Shown one piece after another: positions 17,763-26,811 of a stretch of 64,000 bases of DNA. This DNA comes from Floridanema aerugineum (GTDB taxonomy: Bacteria > Cyanobacteriota > Cyanobacteriia > Cyanobacteriales > Aerosakkonemataceae): contig NZ_JBHFNQ010000210.1 of NCBI RefSeq assembly GCF_041929345.1, positions 62,001-126,000 of the forward strand, in the 5' to 3' direction. A model generated the notes under the pieces. It worked only from the letters and a program-made list of their open reading frames with translations. It ran no database searches and had not been told where the DNA came from. Within the stretch, counting starts at the first letter, position 1, and each line of letters begins with the position of its first letter. Position numbers and translations under genes: made by a program.

Positions 17763-17794
17763 AAAAACACTACCTCACGAATATAGTTTTAGGC

Positions 17795-17915
17795 ATTATT
17801 CATTGGTCATTCGTCATTTGTAGGGGTTTAAAATAAGGAAAAAGTTGGGTTAATAACTAATAACCAAACACCAATGACCAATGACAAATGACCAATCACA
17901 AATGACCAAAGACAA
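17795..17915. repeat. Inverted heptamer arrays CATTGGT / ACCAATG
   Basis: CATTGGTCATTCGTCATTTG (about 17800-17820) faces ACCAATGACCAATGACAAATG-type units (about 17868-17910) around AT-rich sequence, in the gap between the PPK2 gene start-side neighbour and the DUF218 gene. The two arms can pair. Confidence 0.8.
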
Positions 17916-19403
17916 TTATCTACGTTTTAGTTCGCGGACGATCGCCCCACTAACAGTCTGAATTACTTTAACACGGGCAAAGTACTTGTCATTAGCAGGA
18001 ATTAAAGTCCAAGGGGCCGTAGGAGTGCTAGTGCGTTGAATAGTTTGATTTACTGCTACTTCATAGAACGGCCATTTCTCCCGATTGCGCCAATCTTCCT
18101 CAGTCAGTTTATACTCTTTAAATGGATCGTTCTGCCGTTCCTCAAACCGTCTCATTTGTTCTTCTTGGCTAATATGTAACCAAAATTTCACCAAAACATA
18201 GCCATCACTGGTTAACTGGGCTTCAAACTCGTTAATTTCTTGATAGGCGCGTCGCCATTCATTTTCTTTAGCAAAACCTTCGACTCGTTCTACTAATACT
18301 CGACCGTACCAACTGCGATCGAAAATGCCAATTGTTCCTGCCATTGGTAAGCGTCGCCAAAAACGCCACAAATAATGATGAGCTTTTTCTTCGTCAGTGG
18401 GTGCAGCAAAAGCATTAACCTTGTAACTGCGAGGGTCGAGAATATCTGTAAGTCGCTTAATAGCCCCACCTTTTCCGGCGGCATCCCAACCTTCAAAGAT
18501 AATTAAAATTGGGACTTGATGTTCATGAATACTTAATTGTAATTGTCTGAGTTTTACCTGTTCTCGACTCAGTTGGATTTTGTATTCTGACTTAGACAAA
18601 CTTTGAGTTAAATCTACCTGTGCCAATAAATTTGGTTCGGCGGGACTCAGGCGTTCTTGGGGTGGAAGGGAAGGCGGCGGAAGATGAGAGTGTTGCCGAT
18701 CGAGTGCTTCGGTAATTGTAGCCACAAATTGCGTTAAAACTTTGACTCTTGCCCAGCGTTGACAGTCACCTTCGACCAAAGTCCAAGGTGCCGATCCAGT
18801 GCTAGTATGAATCAGCATTTCTTCGGCAAGGGCAACATATTGATCGTAATTTTTCTCTTGTTGCCAGTCTTCAGGACGAACTCGCCAAGATTCTAAGGAG
18901 TTGGAGGCGTATTTTTTCAGGCGTTTTTTCAGTTCTTTTTGGCTAAGATGAATCCAGAATTTGGCGATCGCCACTCCATCATCCACCAACTGACGCTCAA
19001 AAGCATTAATACTCTGCATCACCATCGGCACTTGCGCTGCTTCCACCCGCTCAAATAACCGATCTTCGAGTACATGAATATACCAGCTATGATAAAAAAT
19101 CCCGATACTGCCACGCGCTGGTAACTGTTTCCAAAATCTCCACAAAAAAGGATACTTTTGTTCTTCCGGGGTCGGAGGCCAAGTAGGATGGACTGTAAAA
19201 CCTCTAGGGTCCATGTATCCTACCATTTTTTTCACTAATCCGCCTTTACCTGCCGCTGCCCAACCTTCTAAAACTACCACCATCGGTTGTTTTTTATCCC
19301 AACAGGCTTTTTGGAGCGATCGCAACTGCCGCATCAAAGCTTCAATCTGGGTGCGATAAGTATTTTTATCTAAAGCACGATCGAGATCGAGAGTATCTAA
19401 CAT
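17916..19403 (-). CDS. Two-domain polyphosphate kinase 2 (polyphosphate:AMP phosphotransferase type)
   Basis: A 495-residue protein made of two PPK2 domains. Class II members use polyphosphate to turn AMP into ADP. The C-terminal domain (about 265-495) is canonical: Walker A GWDAAGKGGAIKRL and lid DRSWYGRVLVERVEG. The N-terminal domain (about 15-240) is altered at the same places: GWAAAGKGGLVKKM lacks the Walker Asp, and the lid reads YHSWYIHVLEDR in place of DRSWYGR. So the C-terminal half probably carries the activity. It would help recycle adenylate from stored polyphosphate. Monocistronic by position. Confidence 0.92.
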   Translation of the reverse strand: MLDTLDLDRALDKNTYRTQIEALMRQLRSLQKACWDKKQPMVVVLEGWAAAGKGGLVKKMVGYMDPRGFTVHPTWPPTPEEQKYPFLWRFWKQLPARGSIGIFYHSWYIHVLEDRLFERVEAAQVPMVMQSINAFERQLVDDGVAIAKFWIHLSQKELKKRLKKYASNSLESWRVRPEDWQQEKNYDQYVALAEEMLIHTSTGSAPWTLVEGDCQRWARVKVLTQFVATITEALDRQHSHLPPPSLPPQERLSPAEPNLLAQVDLTQSLSKSEYKIQLSREQVKLRQLQLSIHEHQVPILIIFEGWDAAGKGGAIKRLTDILDPRSYKVNAFAAPTDEEKAHHYLWRFWRRLPMAGTIGIFDRSWYGRVLVERVEGFAKENEWRRAYQEINEFEAQLTSDGYVLVKFWLHISQEEQMRRFEERQNDPFKEYKLTEEDWRNREKWPFYEVAVNQTIQRTSTPTAPWTLIPANDKYFARVKVIQTVSGAIVRELKRR

Positions 19404-19955
19404 AACTCAACCAAATGAAAAATCTACTAAACTCTAATGCTGCCTATTCACAGTCAAAAAATCAAAATATCCCTTACTCAACTTAACAAAAGTGACTAAA
19501 AGTACCTCTTCTCGGACTGGGGAGCAGGGGAGAGAACATCTAATGTAGGGGTAATTCATGAATTACCCCTACATTAGATGTTCTTGCCCATCCCTCCACC
19601 TCTTCTCCCCAGTCCCTCTTCCCTTCACTGATCAAAAGCAACAATTCTTTACTCTCACCGATTATTTCGCTCTTCCCTTTGACTGGTAATTTTTGTAAAA
19701 TCAGTAGTAAATATAAATAAATTGTTAAATTTGCTTGACAAAACATCTTTTTTCTTAAATTTTTTCCCAAGCCAACCAAAGTAATATTTTTAGTGGACTG
19801 TTTAAATTAGAAGCTCAACAGGGAAATATAAATTATCACGCTGGTACTTATGGTGACAAGTAAACCAGAAAATTTTGTGAAATGTTTGTTTTATAAGGAA
19901 TCCCAGTCCCCTTAACTTCTCAGAGGAAAAATTTAGCAATAGGAAATCGCAGAAC
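19404..19955. other. Intergenic region between divergent PPK2 and pentapeptide genes
   Basis: A 552-bp gap with the large palindrome listed separately, C/T-rich runs at about 19590-19630, and AT-rich sequence before the pentapeptide gene. An open frame on the minus strand (19540-19779) runs through the palindrome and lacks coding character. No RNA gene recognised. Confidence 0.5.
19533..19584. repeat. 52-bp perfect palindrome
   Basis: Every base from 19533 to 19584 pairs with its mirror: the left arm runs AGAACATCTAATGTAGGGG into the centre TAATTCATGAATTA. As RNA it would fold into a 20+ bp hairpin from either strand. The core matches the palindrome at 322-337. Confidence 0.95.
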
Positions 19956-20882
19956 ATGGCTCGTCACATTATGCTCAGGCTTTATGATATGGGACATAGA
20001 GACTTCTCTGGATATGACCTGCGAGGAGTAGACTTAAGCGGAGTAACTTTAATCGGAGTAAATTTAGCAGAAGCAAATCTTACCGGAGCCGATTTTAGTA
20101 AAGCTTTTCTCACTAAATCAAATCTTAATGGCGCATTATTAAATTGGGCAAATTTAAGTTTTGTTAAATTAAGTGAAGGGAGTTTGGAAAATGCCGATTT
20201 AACTAAAGCTAACCTCAAGGGTGCTTTTTTAGTCAAATCGAAATTAACTCAATCTCGACTCAGCGGTGCTAATCTTAATGCTGCTAACTTGAGAAATGCT
20301 GACTTAGCAAAAGCCAATCTTTGTGGCGCTTCTTTAACCGGAATTAACCTGAGAGGAGCTAATCTTAATGGTGCAATTCTTAGCTGGGCAAATTTAAGTG
20401 CTGCCAGATTAAGTGGAGCTTCTTTAGAAGGCGCAGATCTGCAAAATGTTAATCTCACCGGAGCTTATCTCAACGGAGTTGATTTAACTGGAGTAGACTT
20501 AAGTGGAGTCAATTTAAGCGAAGCAAAGTTGAGTGGGGCTAACTTTCAAGGAGCAAATTTAATTGGCACTAATTTTACCCAAGCTGAACTCCAAGGAGTA
20601 AATTTTATAGGCGCAGACCTAACTAGCGCTAATTTTACTAAAGCTTCCTTGCACAATGCACAATTAAATTGGACAATTTTGAGTCAAGCTAATTTAACTG
20701 AAGCCGACCTCAGAGGTGTTAATCTTTCGGGAGCTAAATTAGATAATTGTGAGTTTAACCATTCCCTACAATTATCAAACAATTCTCTTGAGCAATATGC
20801 TTGTCAGCTTCCGATAAATACAAATAATGTTAATCACAGAAAAGCAGGTGTTAATCTCAATTGCTCGTTAAGTTGGAGCTAG
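19956..20882 (+). CDS. Pentapeptide-repeat protein
   Basis: A 308-residue protein built of A(D/N)LXX pentapeptides from about residue 18 to 265, roughly 48 units forming a right-handed quadrilateral beta helix (LSGVTLIGVNLAEANLTGADF and similar). An 18-residue N-terminal cap (MARHIMLRLYDMGHRDFSG) and a 40-residue C-terminal tail lie outside the helix. No signal peptide or enzyme domain is seen. Such proteins are very common in cyanobacteria; a few act as DNA mimics against gyrase, most are unassigned. Function here unknown. The gene repeats are at protein level; the DNA also shows partial repeats. Confidence 0.9.
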   Translation: MARHIMLRLYDMGHRDFSGYDLRGVDLSGVTLIGVNLAEANLTGADFSKAFLTKSNLNGALLNWANLSFVKLSEGSLENADLTKANLKGAFLVKSKLTQSRLSGANLNAANLRNADLAKANLCGASLTGINLRGANLNGAILSWANLSAARLSGASLEGADLQNVNLTGAYLNGVDLTGVDLSGVNLSEAKLSGANFQGANLIGTNFTQAELQGVNFIGADLTSANFTKASLHNAQLNWTILSQANLTEADLRGVNLSGAKLDNCEFNHSLQLSNNSLEQYACQLPINTNNVNHRKAGVNLNCSLSWS

Positions 20883-20902
20883 AAAACATTTGCTTGCATT
20901 AG

Positions 20903-20959
20903 CACAAAAGAAAGAGCCAAAGAAAGGTAAGAGAGTCCTTTCTGTTGGCTGATTTTGTG
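20903..20959. terminator. Hairpin terminator between convergent genes
   Basis: CACAAAA (20903-20909) pairs with TTTTGTG (20953-20959), and AGCCAAAGAAAGG pairs with CCTTTCTGTTGGCT with one bulge. A/T-rich ends on both sides would serve both the pentapeptide gene and the sugar transferase gene. Confidence 0.7.
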
Positions 20960-21640
20960 TTAGTAAGCACCTTTCCTCAACACTACTACTTCTATAGTTT
21001 TCAAAATTAAGTAAAGGTCGTAAAGATGATGCCAATTTTTTTGATAATTCAAGTCCAAAGTTACGACTTCTTCAAAATCTTTAACGGAAGAACGACCGCT
21101 AACTTGCCATAATCCAGTAATACCAGGCTTAACATCTAGTCTGCGCCAGTGATGTTCTTTGTATTGAGCAACTTCATCCAGGGTTGGTGGACGAGTACCA
21201 ACTAAGCTCATTTCTCCTTTGAAAACGTTCCAGAATTGCGGCAATTCATCCAAACTAGTTTTTCTGAGGAAATTTCCGACGCGAGTCACACGAGGATCGT
21301 TTTCGTTTTTAAATATCAATCCTTTAGCTTCGTTCTTTACTTTTGATTTAAGAGCGTCTGCATTAGCTACCATCGATCGGAATTTACGGATTTTAAAAGG
21401 TTTTCCTTGTAACCCACAACGAGCTTGAGTGTAGAATATCGGCCCTGGACTATCTAGCTTAATGGCGATCGCGATCGGTAAAAATACAATAGACAAAATC
21501 AACAACCCTACAATGCTACCCACTATATCTATGAATCGTTTAATCACAGAATTAGTTGAAGGGTGAGCTACTTGATACATTCTGGAATTAAACATTTCTG
21601 AACCGACAAGTGTTGGACACAGCCCTGGAGGAGTGATCAT
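20960..21640 (-). CDS. Polyprenyl-phosphate sugar-1-phosphate transferase (exopolysaccharide priming)
   Basis: A 226-residue member of the bacterial sugar transferase family (catalytic part of WcaJ/RfbP/PglC type). It should move a hexose-1-phosphate from a UDP-sugar to undecaprenyl phosphate, the first step of exopolysaccharide synthesis. Seen: one membrane helix (IVGLLILSIVFLPIAIAIKL, about 38-58), the DSPGPIFYTQARCGLQGKPF motif, KFRSMV, TSLDELPQFWNVFKGEMSLVG (DE pair) and KPGITGLWQVSGRSS. The large N-terminal membrane region of long members is absent, so it is a short form. No glycosyltransferase cluster is nearby. Confidence 0.9.
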   Translation of the reverse strand: MITPPGLCPTLVGSEMFNSRMYQVAHPSTNSVIKRFIDIVGSIVGLLILSIVFLPIAIAIKLDSPGPIFYTQARCGLQGKPFKIRKFRSMVANADALKSKVKNEAKGLIFKNENDPRVTRVGNFLRKTSLDELPQFWNVFKGEMSLVGTRPPTLDEVAQYKEHHWRRLDVKPGITGLWQVSGRSSVKDFEEVVTLDLNYQKNWHHLYDLYLILKTIEVVVLRKGAY

Positions 21641-22249
21641 AAACTTTTTTGGCTGGATTACCGTGAAACTACTTAGGTAATAGATCCAAATAATAAGGGC
21701 ATAATTCCCGATTAGGTAGTATTACTGGATTTTCTTCTTCAAATCTTCATTGACTTTCTGGCTCACCCCGGGTTATGTGAAGCTTGTATAAAGCTTGTAG
21801 TAAAAATATGTTTGCCATTTACACAATAAGTCAACTTGCAACCATTACAAATAGGTATAAAAGTAACTTGCTATACAAATGCTTGAGTTTTGAGTTAAAT
21901 TGCCTTGACAACTCAAAACGGAAAACTTAAGATGGAAAGTCTTCCACAGTTCCTTCAGCAAAAGGTTCCGCTCGGCGATCGGATAACCCCAAAAACTGAG
22001 TACCGGATCAGATTCGTTACATTACTTAGCAAACTCGACTATTTTCTCCAGAGGCGCGATCGTTTTCTCTGCTTTAATCACAAACAAGCGGGCTTCTCCA
22101 TAAACTAATATTCAATTTGGTAGAGTAGGCTACTAAAATTACTAAAATAGATAATCCTGTAGTAAGAAGAGATCGTCCATAGAACCTTTCTAGGATGTAA
22201 TAAGCTGCATAATCAAATTGCCAGGTTTGAAAAAAAGTGGAGTCTAGTC
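21641..22249. other. Intergenic region, no convincing gene
   Basis: A 609-bp gap. It holds a pair of AAGCTTGTA repeats (about 21780-21800) and isolated TTGAGTTTTGAG motifs near 21884. A 67-codon frame starting TTG at 21905 has no ribosome site or family resemblance and is not called. The KGG gene promoter should be near 22200. Confidence 0.5.
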
Positions 22250-22531
22250 ATGGCAGAGAAAAGTAAACGCGGATTTGCCTCAATGGATAAAGAGAAGCAA
22301 AGAGAAATTGCTAGCAAAGGTGGGAAAGCTGCCCATGAAAAGGGTACTGCTCATGAATTTACCCCAGAAGAGGCTAGAGAAGCTGGACGTAAGGGCGGCG
22401 AAACTGTCAGTAAAGATCGCCAACACATGGCTGAAATTGGTCGCAAAGGCGGCGAAGCAGTGAGTGAAGATCGGGAACATATGTCTGAGATCGGTAGTAA
22501 GGGTGGCAAAAATAGCCACAAAAATAAGTAG
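22250..22531 (+). CDS. KGG-repeat stress protein (YciG/con-10 type)
   Basis: A 93-residue very hydrophilic protein made of about four repeats of an 18-22 residue unit containing (I)(A/G)xKGG(K/E): SKGGKAAHEKG, RKGGETVSKDR, RKGGEAVSEDR, SKGGKNSHKNK. This is the KGG motif of the stress-induced bacterial acidophilic repeat family, often induced by desiccation, salt or stationary phase. It is probably disordered and cytoplasmic. It stands alone with a short leader. Neighbours give no hint of its partners. Confidence 0.88.
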   Translation: MAEKSKRGFASMDKEKQREIASKGGKAAHEKGTAHEFTPEEAREAGRKGGETVSKDRQHMAEIGRKGGEAVSEDREHMSEIGSKGGKNSHKNK

Positions 22532-22603
22532 CCCGATCGCCCTTCCCATCTAATCAGATAAAACATTAAGTTGCTAGTTACTAGCGTGGTGATGGTTTGA
22601 AAT

Positions 22604-22647
22604 TGGTAGTAGGTAGTTGCATTCCTACTACCCACTACCTACTACCA
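22604..22647. repeat. Inverted repeat of GGTAGTAGGTAGT
   Basis: A 13-bp arm at about 22604 is mirrored by ACTACCTACTACC near 22635-22647. The same motif recurs at about 36980-37005 before the cyclase gene end. Confidence 0.7.
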
Positions 22648-22699
22648 GCCTCGATCGTATACTGCTATATACAGCACTTTTCAGGTAAGTGAGGCACAA

Positions 22700-22733
22700 A
22701 GAAACCCGGTTTCGCAGAAGTTACCGGGTTTCT
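22700..22733. repeat. 11-bp stem hairpin repeat
   Basis: AGAAACCCGGT pairs perfectly with ACCGGGTTTCT around a 12-base loop. It lies between the KGG gene and the atp operon terminator; a likely dispersed cyanobacterial repeat. Confidence 0.75.
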
Positions 22734-22790
22734 GGGGTCTACTTCATAAAACTGCAATTTGTTGTAACTAGCAACTTGACCCCTCAACCT

Positions 22791-22818
22791 AAAAAAAGCG
22801 CCTGTATCTTCAGGCGCT
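22791..22818 (-). terminator. Rho-independent terminator of the atp operon
   Basis: On the minus strand AGCGCCTG, a six-base loop and CAGGCGCT are followed by seven T. It lies about 50 bp past the atpG stop. A textbook intrinsic terminator. Confidence 0.92.
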
Positions 22819-22864
22819 ATCAACCAGGGGGTGGAAAACTGAAATATTAAATAATTACTTGCTC

Positions 22865-23812
22865 CTAACCTAGAGCGTCAGCACCAGCCACAACTTCTAA
22901 GAGTTGTTGTGTGATTGCTGCTTGTCGTGCTTTATTGTACGACAGGGTTAAAGTACCAATCAACTCACTAGCATTATCACTAGCATTGTTCATTGCCGTC
23001 ATTCTAGCAGCCAGTTCACTAGCAGCTGATTCTTGTAATGCCCGCAACAATTGGTTATTTAAATACAACGGTAACAAAGCATCAAGAATTTGCACAGGAT
23101 CTTGCTCGAAGAGCATATCTCTAGGGAAACTGCGAACTTCGGTTGTTACCTTGCTGCGTTCCACCTGAAATTGACCGCCTCTAGTAGTGAGACGGAAAAC
23201 TTCATCATCTGAGGGTTCCAAACCTTGGGGATCGAGGGGTAACAAAGTTTGAATTACTGGACGAGAACTAATCAGCGAGACAAACTTAGTGTAAACCAGT
23301 TCTACTCGATCGACACTTTCCGACAAAAATAGAGACAGGAGTTCATCAGCGATCGCAGATGCTTCTGCTGCTGTGGGAACTTGTTCTAAACCTGAGAAGG
23401 TAGCATCAATTGGTTGTTCGCGGCGTTGGAAATACTGAATAGCTTTCCGTCCTACCAGAACAAATTTATAATCCAATCCTTCAGCTTTCAGTTCCTTAGC
23501 ACGAGTTTCTGCTCGCTTAATGACGTTATTGTTATAACCACCACACAGACCGCGATCGCCTGTCACCACTAACAACCCTACAGTACGAACTTGCCGTTGT
23601 CTGAGTAGGGGTAAGTTAGCTTCTTCAAAGCGTAACCGGGACTGTAAACCGTAGAGAACCTGAGCCAAAGCATCAGCAAAGGGACGGGTGGCGATAACTT
23701 GTTCTTGAGCACGACGCACCTTAGCTGCTGCTACTAGGCGCATCGCTTCCGTGATTTTTTTGGTGTTTTTAACCGACTTAATGCGATCGCGAATTGCTTT
23801 TAAATTAGCCAT
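22865..23812 (-). CDS. atpG: ATP synthase gamma subunit
   Basis: The 315-residue central rotor shaft of F1 (called atpC in cyanobacterial naming). It starts MANLKAIRDRIKSVKNTKKITEAMRLVAAAK and ends with ARMTAMNNASDNASELIGTLTLSYNKARQAAITQQLLEVVAGADAL, both diagnostic. Residues about 195-235 form the insertion found in cyanobacterial and chloroplast gamma subunits; the two regulatory cysteines of the chloroplast form are not seen, as expected in cyanobacteria. The frame is open for 38 more codons upstream (to 23926), but that stretch is translated repeat sequence (GVGVWGLGY) and is rejected. Last gene of the operon. Confidence 0.97.
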   Translation of the reverse strand: MANLKAIRDRIKSVKNTKKITEAMRLVAAAKVRRAQEQVIATRPFADALAQVLYGLQSRLRFEEANLPLLRQRQVRTVGLLVVTGDRGLCGGYNNNVIKRAETRAKELKAEGLDYKFVLVGRKAIQYFQRREQPIDATFSGLEQVPTAAEASAIADELLSLFLSESVDRVELVYTKFVSLISSRPVIQTLLPLDPQGLEPSDDEVFRLTTRGGQFQVERSKVTTEVRSFPRDMLFEQDPVQILDALLPLYLNNQLLRALQESAASELAARMTAMNNASDNASELIGTLTLSYNKARQAAITQQLLEVVAGADALG

Positions 23813-23825
23813 AGTTTTTCCAAAG

Positions 23826-23935
23826 AAGGGGATAGGGTGTAGGGTGTAGGGTGTAGGGAAAGAGAAGGAGTTAGGGGTTAGGGAAGAAGAAGAAAAATAC
23901 CCCAACCCCCACACCCCAACCCCCAACCCCTAATT
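23826..23935. repeat. Heptamer GTGTAGG array with a C-rich inverted block
   Basis: GGGTGTAGGGTGTAGGGTGTA in the left part is mirrored by CCCCAACCCCCACACCCC and CCCCAACCCC on the right. It fills the atpA-atpG gap and could fold in the operon transcript. Confidence 0.85.
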
Positions 23936-23944
23936 CTTGACAAA

Positions 23945-25465
23945 TTACTTAGCCATTGCTAGGAAGTTCTTCTTAAAGTCTACGATCGCTTCCTTGAGCA
24001 AAGCTTCTGCTTCATCACCCAACTTCTTCTCGTTGCGGACTAATTCCACATACTTCGGCTTGCTAGTCTTTAAGTATTCCCGCAGTCCCGCAGTGAAACC
24101 AGTCACCTTGTCTACAGGAACGTCATCTATATAACCATTCAAACCTGCGTACACCAAAGCAACTTGTTCCGCAACAGACAGAGGCGAATATTGAGGTTGC
24201 TTCAGTAATTCCCGCAAGCGTTGACCGCGTGCTAATTGGTCTTGAGTCGCTTTATCCAAATCAGAAGCGAACTGAGCGAAAGCTGCCAAATCATCAAACT
24301 GAGCCAATTCCAGCTTCAGTTTACCTGCAACTTGTTTCATTGCCTTGGTTTGTGCTGCCGAACCTACGCGAGATACGGAGATACCAGGGTTAATTGCTGG
24401 ACGAACACCAGAGTTAAACAAGTCAGTGGTTAAGAAGATCTGACCGTCGGTAATCGAAATTACGTTAGTCGGAATGTAAGCAGATACGTCACCCGCTTGA
24501 GTTTCGATGATGGGTAAGGCTGTCATGCTACCTGAACCCAATTCATCGTTCAATTTAGCGGCGCGTTCTAATAAACGAGAGTGGAGGTAGAATACATCTC
24601 CGGGATAAGCTTCCCGTCCTGGTGGACGACGCAGCAGCAAGGACATTTGGCGATAAGCTGCGGCTTGTTTGGAAAGGTCATCGTAAATTACTAGGGTGTG
24701 TCTGCCTTTGTACATGAAGTACTCAGCCATACTCGCGCCGCTATAAGGTGCTAAGTATTGTAAGGTAGCGGGGTCACTGGCGTTAGCAGCAACTACAATG
24801 GTGTAATCCATTGCGCCGCCTTCTTGCAGCTTTTGTACCACGTTAGCAACGGTGGAAGCTTTTTGTCCGATCGCTACATAAACGCAAACAACGTTTTCTT
24901 CTTTTTGGTTGAGGATGGTATCAATTGCGATCGCAGTTTTTCCAGTTTGACGATCGCCAATGATTAACTCCCGTTGTCCCCGACCTACAGGAATCATCGC
25001 ATCGATCGCGGTAATCCCTGTTTGTAGAGGTTCACAAACCGATTTCCGCGCTACGATACCGGGTGCTGGAGATTCAATCAAGCGAAATTCGTTAGTTCCC
25101 AAATCTCCCTTACCATCGATCGGACGACCCAGCGCATCTACAACTCTACCAATCAGAGATTCACCTACAGGCACCTGAGCGATTTTACCAGTAGCCTTAA
25201 CCGTGCTACCTTCTTGAATTTCCCGACCTTCGCCCATTAACACCGCACCCACGTTGTCTTGTTCCAAGTTCAACGCAATGCCAATAGTGCCATCTTCAAA
25301 CTCTAACAGTTCGCCAGACATGACCTTATCCAAGCCATAAATCCGGGCGATCCCGTCTCCTACTTGCAATACTGTCCCAACATTAGTAACATCAACAGTT
25401 TGGTCGTATTGCTCAATTTGCTGCCGAATAATGCTGCTAATTTCGTCTGGTCTGATACTGATCAT
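23945..25465 (-). CDS. atpA: ATP synthase alpha subunit
   Basis: The 506-residue non-catalytic alpha subunit of F1. It binds nucleotide through the P-loop GDRQTGKTAIAIDTI and contains the arginine-finger region NPGISVSRVGSAAQ. The start MISIRPDEISSIIRQQIEQY and the end FKKNFLAMAK fit the cyanobacterial family. Length is normal. It follows the delta gene by about 135 bp that hold tandem repeats, and precedes gamma by 132 bp. Confidence 0.98.
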   Translation of the reverse strand: MISIRPDEISSIIRQQIEQYDQTVDVTNVGTVLQVGDGIARIYGLDKVMSGELLEFEDGTIGIALNLEQDNVGAVLMGEGREIQEGSTVKATGKIAQVPVGESLIGRVVDALGRPIDGKGDLGTNEFRLIESPAPGIVARKSVCEPLQTGITAIDAMIPVGRGQRELIIGDRQTGKTAIAIDTILNQKEENVVCVYVAIGQKASTVANVVQKLQEGGAMDYTIVVAANASDPATLQYLAPYSGASMAEYFMYKGRHTLVIYDDLSKQAAAYRQMSLLLRRPPGREAYPGDVFYLHSRLLERAAKLNDELGSGSMTALPIIETQAGDVSAYIPTNVISITDGQIFLTTDLFNSGVRPAINPGISVSRVGSAAQTKAMKQVAGKLKLELAQFDDLAAFAQFASDLDKATQDQLARGQRLRELLKQPQYSPLSVAEQVALVYAGLNGYIDDVPVDKVTGFTAGLREYLKTSKPKYVELVRNEKKLGDEAEALLKEAIVDFKKNFLAMAK

Positions 25466-25524
25466 GGAAGTCTTATTTGTTAGTTGTTACTGTGTCTGTT
25501 AATTAGTGAAAAGGCAAAACGCAC

Positions 25525-25597
25525 AAGTTTTAAGTTTTGAGTTCTAAGTTTTAAGTTATTAATTTAATTCAAAACTCATAACTCATAACTCATAACT
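25525..25597. repeat. TTTTAAG/TTTTGAG and ACTCATA heptamer arrays
   Basis: AAGTTTTAAGTTTTGAGTTC-type units are followed by AAAACTCATAACTCATAACT units in the atpH-atpA gap. Left and right parts are partly complementary. Confidence 0.8.
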
Positions 25598-25600
25598 AAA

Positions 25601-26155
25601 CTAGGCATTACTCAGGCGCAGAGAAATGCGACGTAATTGACCGCGCAAACTCGCATCAAACACCTGAGAACCAACTTTGATGATTACCCCACCAATGAGA
25701 TCGCGATCGACTTTCGTTGCGAGTTCCACTTGTTGGGCACCTGATAGGGATTTTACCTTTTCCCGAACCGAGTGTTTTTGGTCTTCGTTCAATTCCACAG
25801 CTGAGGTCACTTCAGCCAGAACAGTTTGATTGAGTTCTCTCAATCGATTTAAATACTCTTGGCAAATTGGTTCTAAAAATAGAATCCGTTTTTTATCTAC
25901 CAAAAGCATCAAAAAGTTCTTTATAAAAGGATGAACCTGATCGCCGATAATTTGGCTGATTACTTCCTTTCTTTTAGCAGCTGGAACTAGTGGATCGCCA
26001 AGAAATTTTTGCAATTCTGGTGAACTTTTTACCAGTTCCATTAAACCCCGCGCATCTTCACCGAACTTTTCTGTCAAGTTCTGACTTTGCGCCACTGACA
26101 TCATTGCTTCTGCATAAGGTTCTGCTACTGCTTCACCAAATAAGTTTCCTTTCAT
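25601..26155 (-). CDS. atpH: ATP synthase delta subunit
   Basis: The 184-residue delta subunit (atpD in cyanobacterial naming) of the peripheral stalk, joining F1 alpha to the b/b' dimer. Helical N-terminal domain (EPYAEAMMSVAQSQNLTEKFGEDARGL) and the C-terminal signature VDRDLIGGVIIKVGSQVFDASLRGQLRRISLRL are clear. The ATG overlaps the atpF stop by four bases (ATGA), so translation is coupled. Confidence 0.96.
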   Translation of the reverse strand: MKGNLFGEAVAEPYAEAMMSVAQSQNLTEKFGEDARGLMELVKSSPELQKFLGDPLVPAAKRKEVISQIIGDQVHPFIKNFLMLLVDKKRILFLEPICQEYLNRLRELNQTVLAEVTSAVELNEDQKHSVREKVKSLSGAQQVELATKVDRDLIGGVIIKVGSQVFDASLRGQLRRISLRLSNA

Positions 26156-26706
26156 TGGTTTCCTCCTAGCAGGGCAATGCTGTTATTAACTAATTCTTGT
26201 TGAGCGGATTCATCCAAAATTGAGGTTAGCTGAGATTCTACTCTTTGAATTGCTAACTCTGTTACCATGCGCCGTAATTCTGCTAGCACTCTGTCTGTTT
26301 CTGTGTTCAAATCTTCGCTAGCTTTTTTCCGCAAATTTTCTACTTCCTTAGCTGCTTGAGCTAGGATAGATTCTTTGGCTGCTTGTGCAGTTGTTTGGGC
26401 TTCTTTTCTAATTCGTTCTGCTTCTGCCTGCGCTTGCGCCAACTTTTGCTGTTGATCTGCTAAAGCTTCAGCTGCTTTGCGTTGGCGAGTTTCCGCTTCT
26501 GCGATCGCTTCTAAAATTCCTTTCTTTCTTTCCGTCAGGATATTAGTAACGATGTTCCGCCCTAAATAAAATAAAACTCCAATCAGAATAGCTAGGTTAA
26601 TCAGGTTGGTTTCAAATAAATTAAAATTCAGCCCAAAACCCCCTGATTCCGCTGCTTCCGAATGAGCTTCTGTAGCCAGTAAAAAGAAAGTCTCCATCAT
26701 ACCCAT
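26152..26706 (-). CDS. atpF: ATP synthase subunit b
   Basis: The 184-residue b subunit of the peripheral stalk. One membrane helix (NLINLAILIGVLFYLGRNIV, about 33-53) is followed by a long charged coiled coil (RKKGILEAIAEAETRQRKAAEALADQ...). The start is one of three nearby Met codons (MGMMETFF). With b' it makes the heterodimer typical of photosynthetic bacteria. Confidence 0.95.
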   Translation of the reverse strand: MGMMETFFLLATEAHSEAAESGGFGLNFNLFETNLINLAILIGVLFYLGRNIVTNILTERKKGILEAIAEAETRQRKAAEALADQQQKLAQAQAEAERIRKEAQTTAQAAKESILAQAAKEVENLRKKASEDLNTETDRVLAELRRMVTELAIQRVESQLTSILDESAQQELVNNSIALLGGNQ

Positions 26707-26811
26707 TCACTATTGATAGCGGCTTTTGTTTCCCATACATTCGCTTTCAACTTAGAGCCAATTTCCGACACTAAGTAAACCCTCATTTCAGCAATGCAAA
26801 AAGCTTATGCT

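Noticed and set aside
21905..22108. 67-codon open frame starting TTG
   Set aside because: No ribosome site, no family resemblance, and it starts in repeat-like sequence.
23813..23926. N-terminal extension of atpG (38 codons, GVGVWGLGY...)
   Set aside because: It is translated heptamer repeat; the family start MANLKAIRDRI is at 23812.
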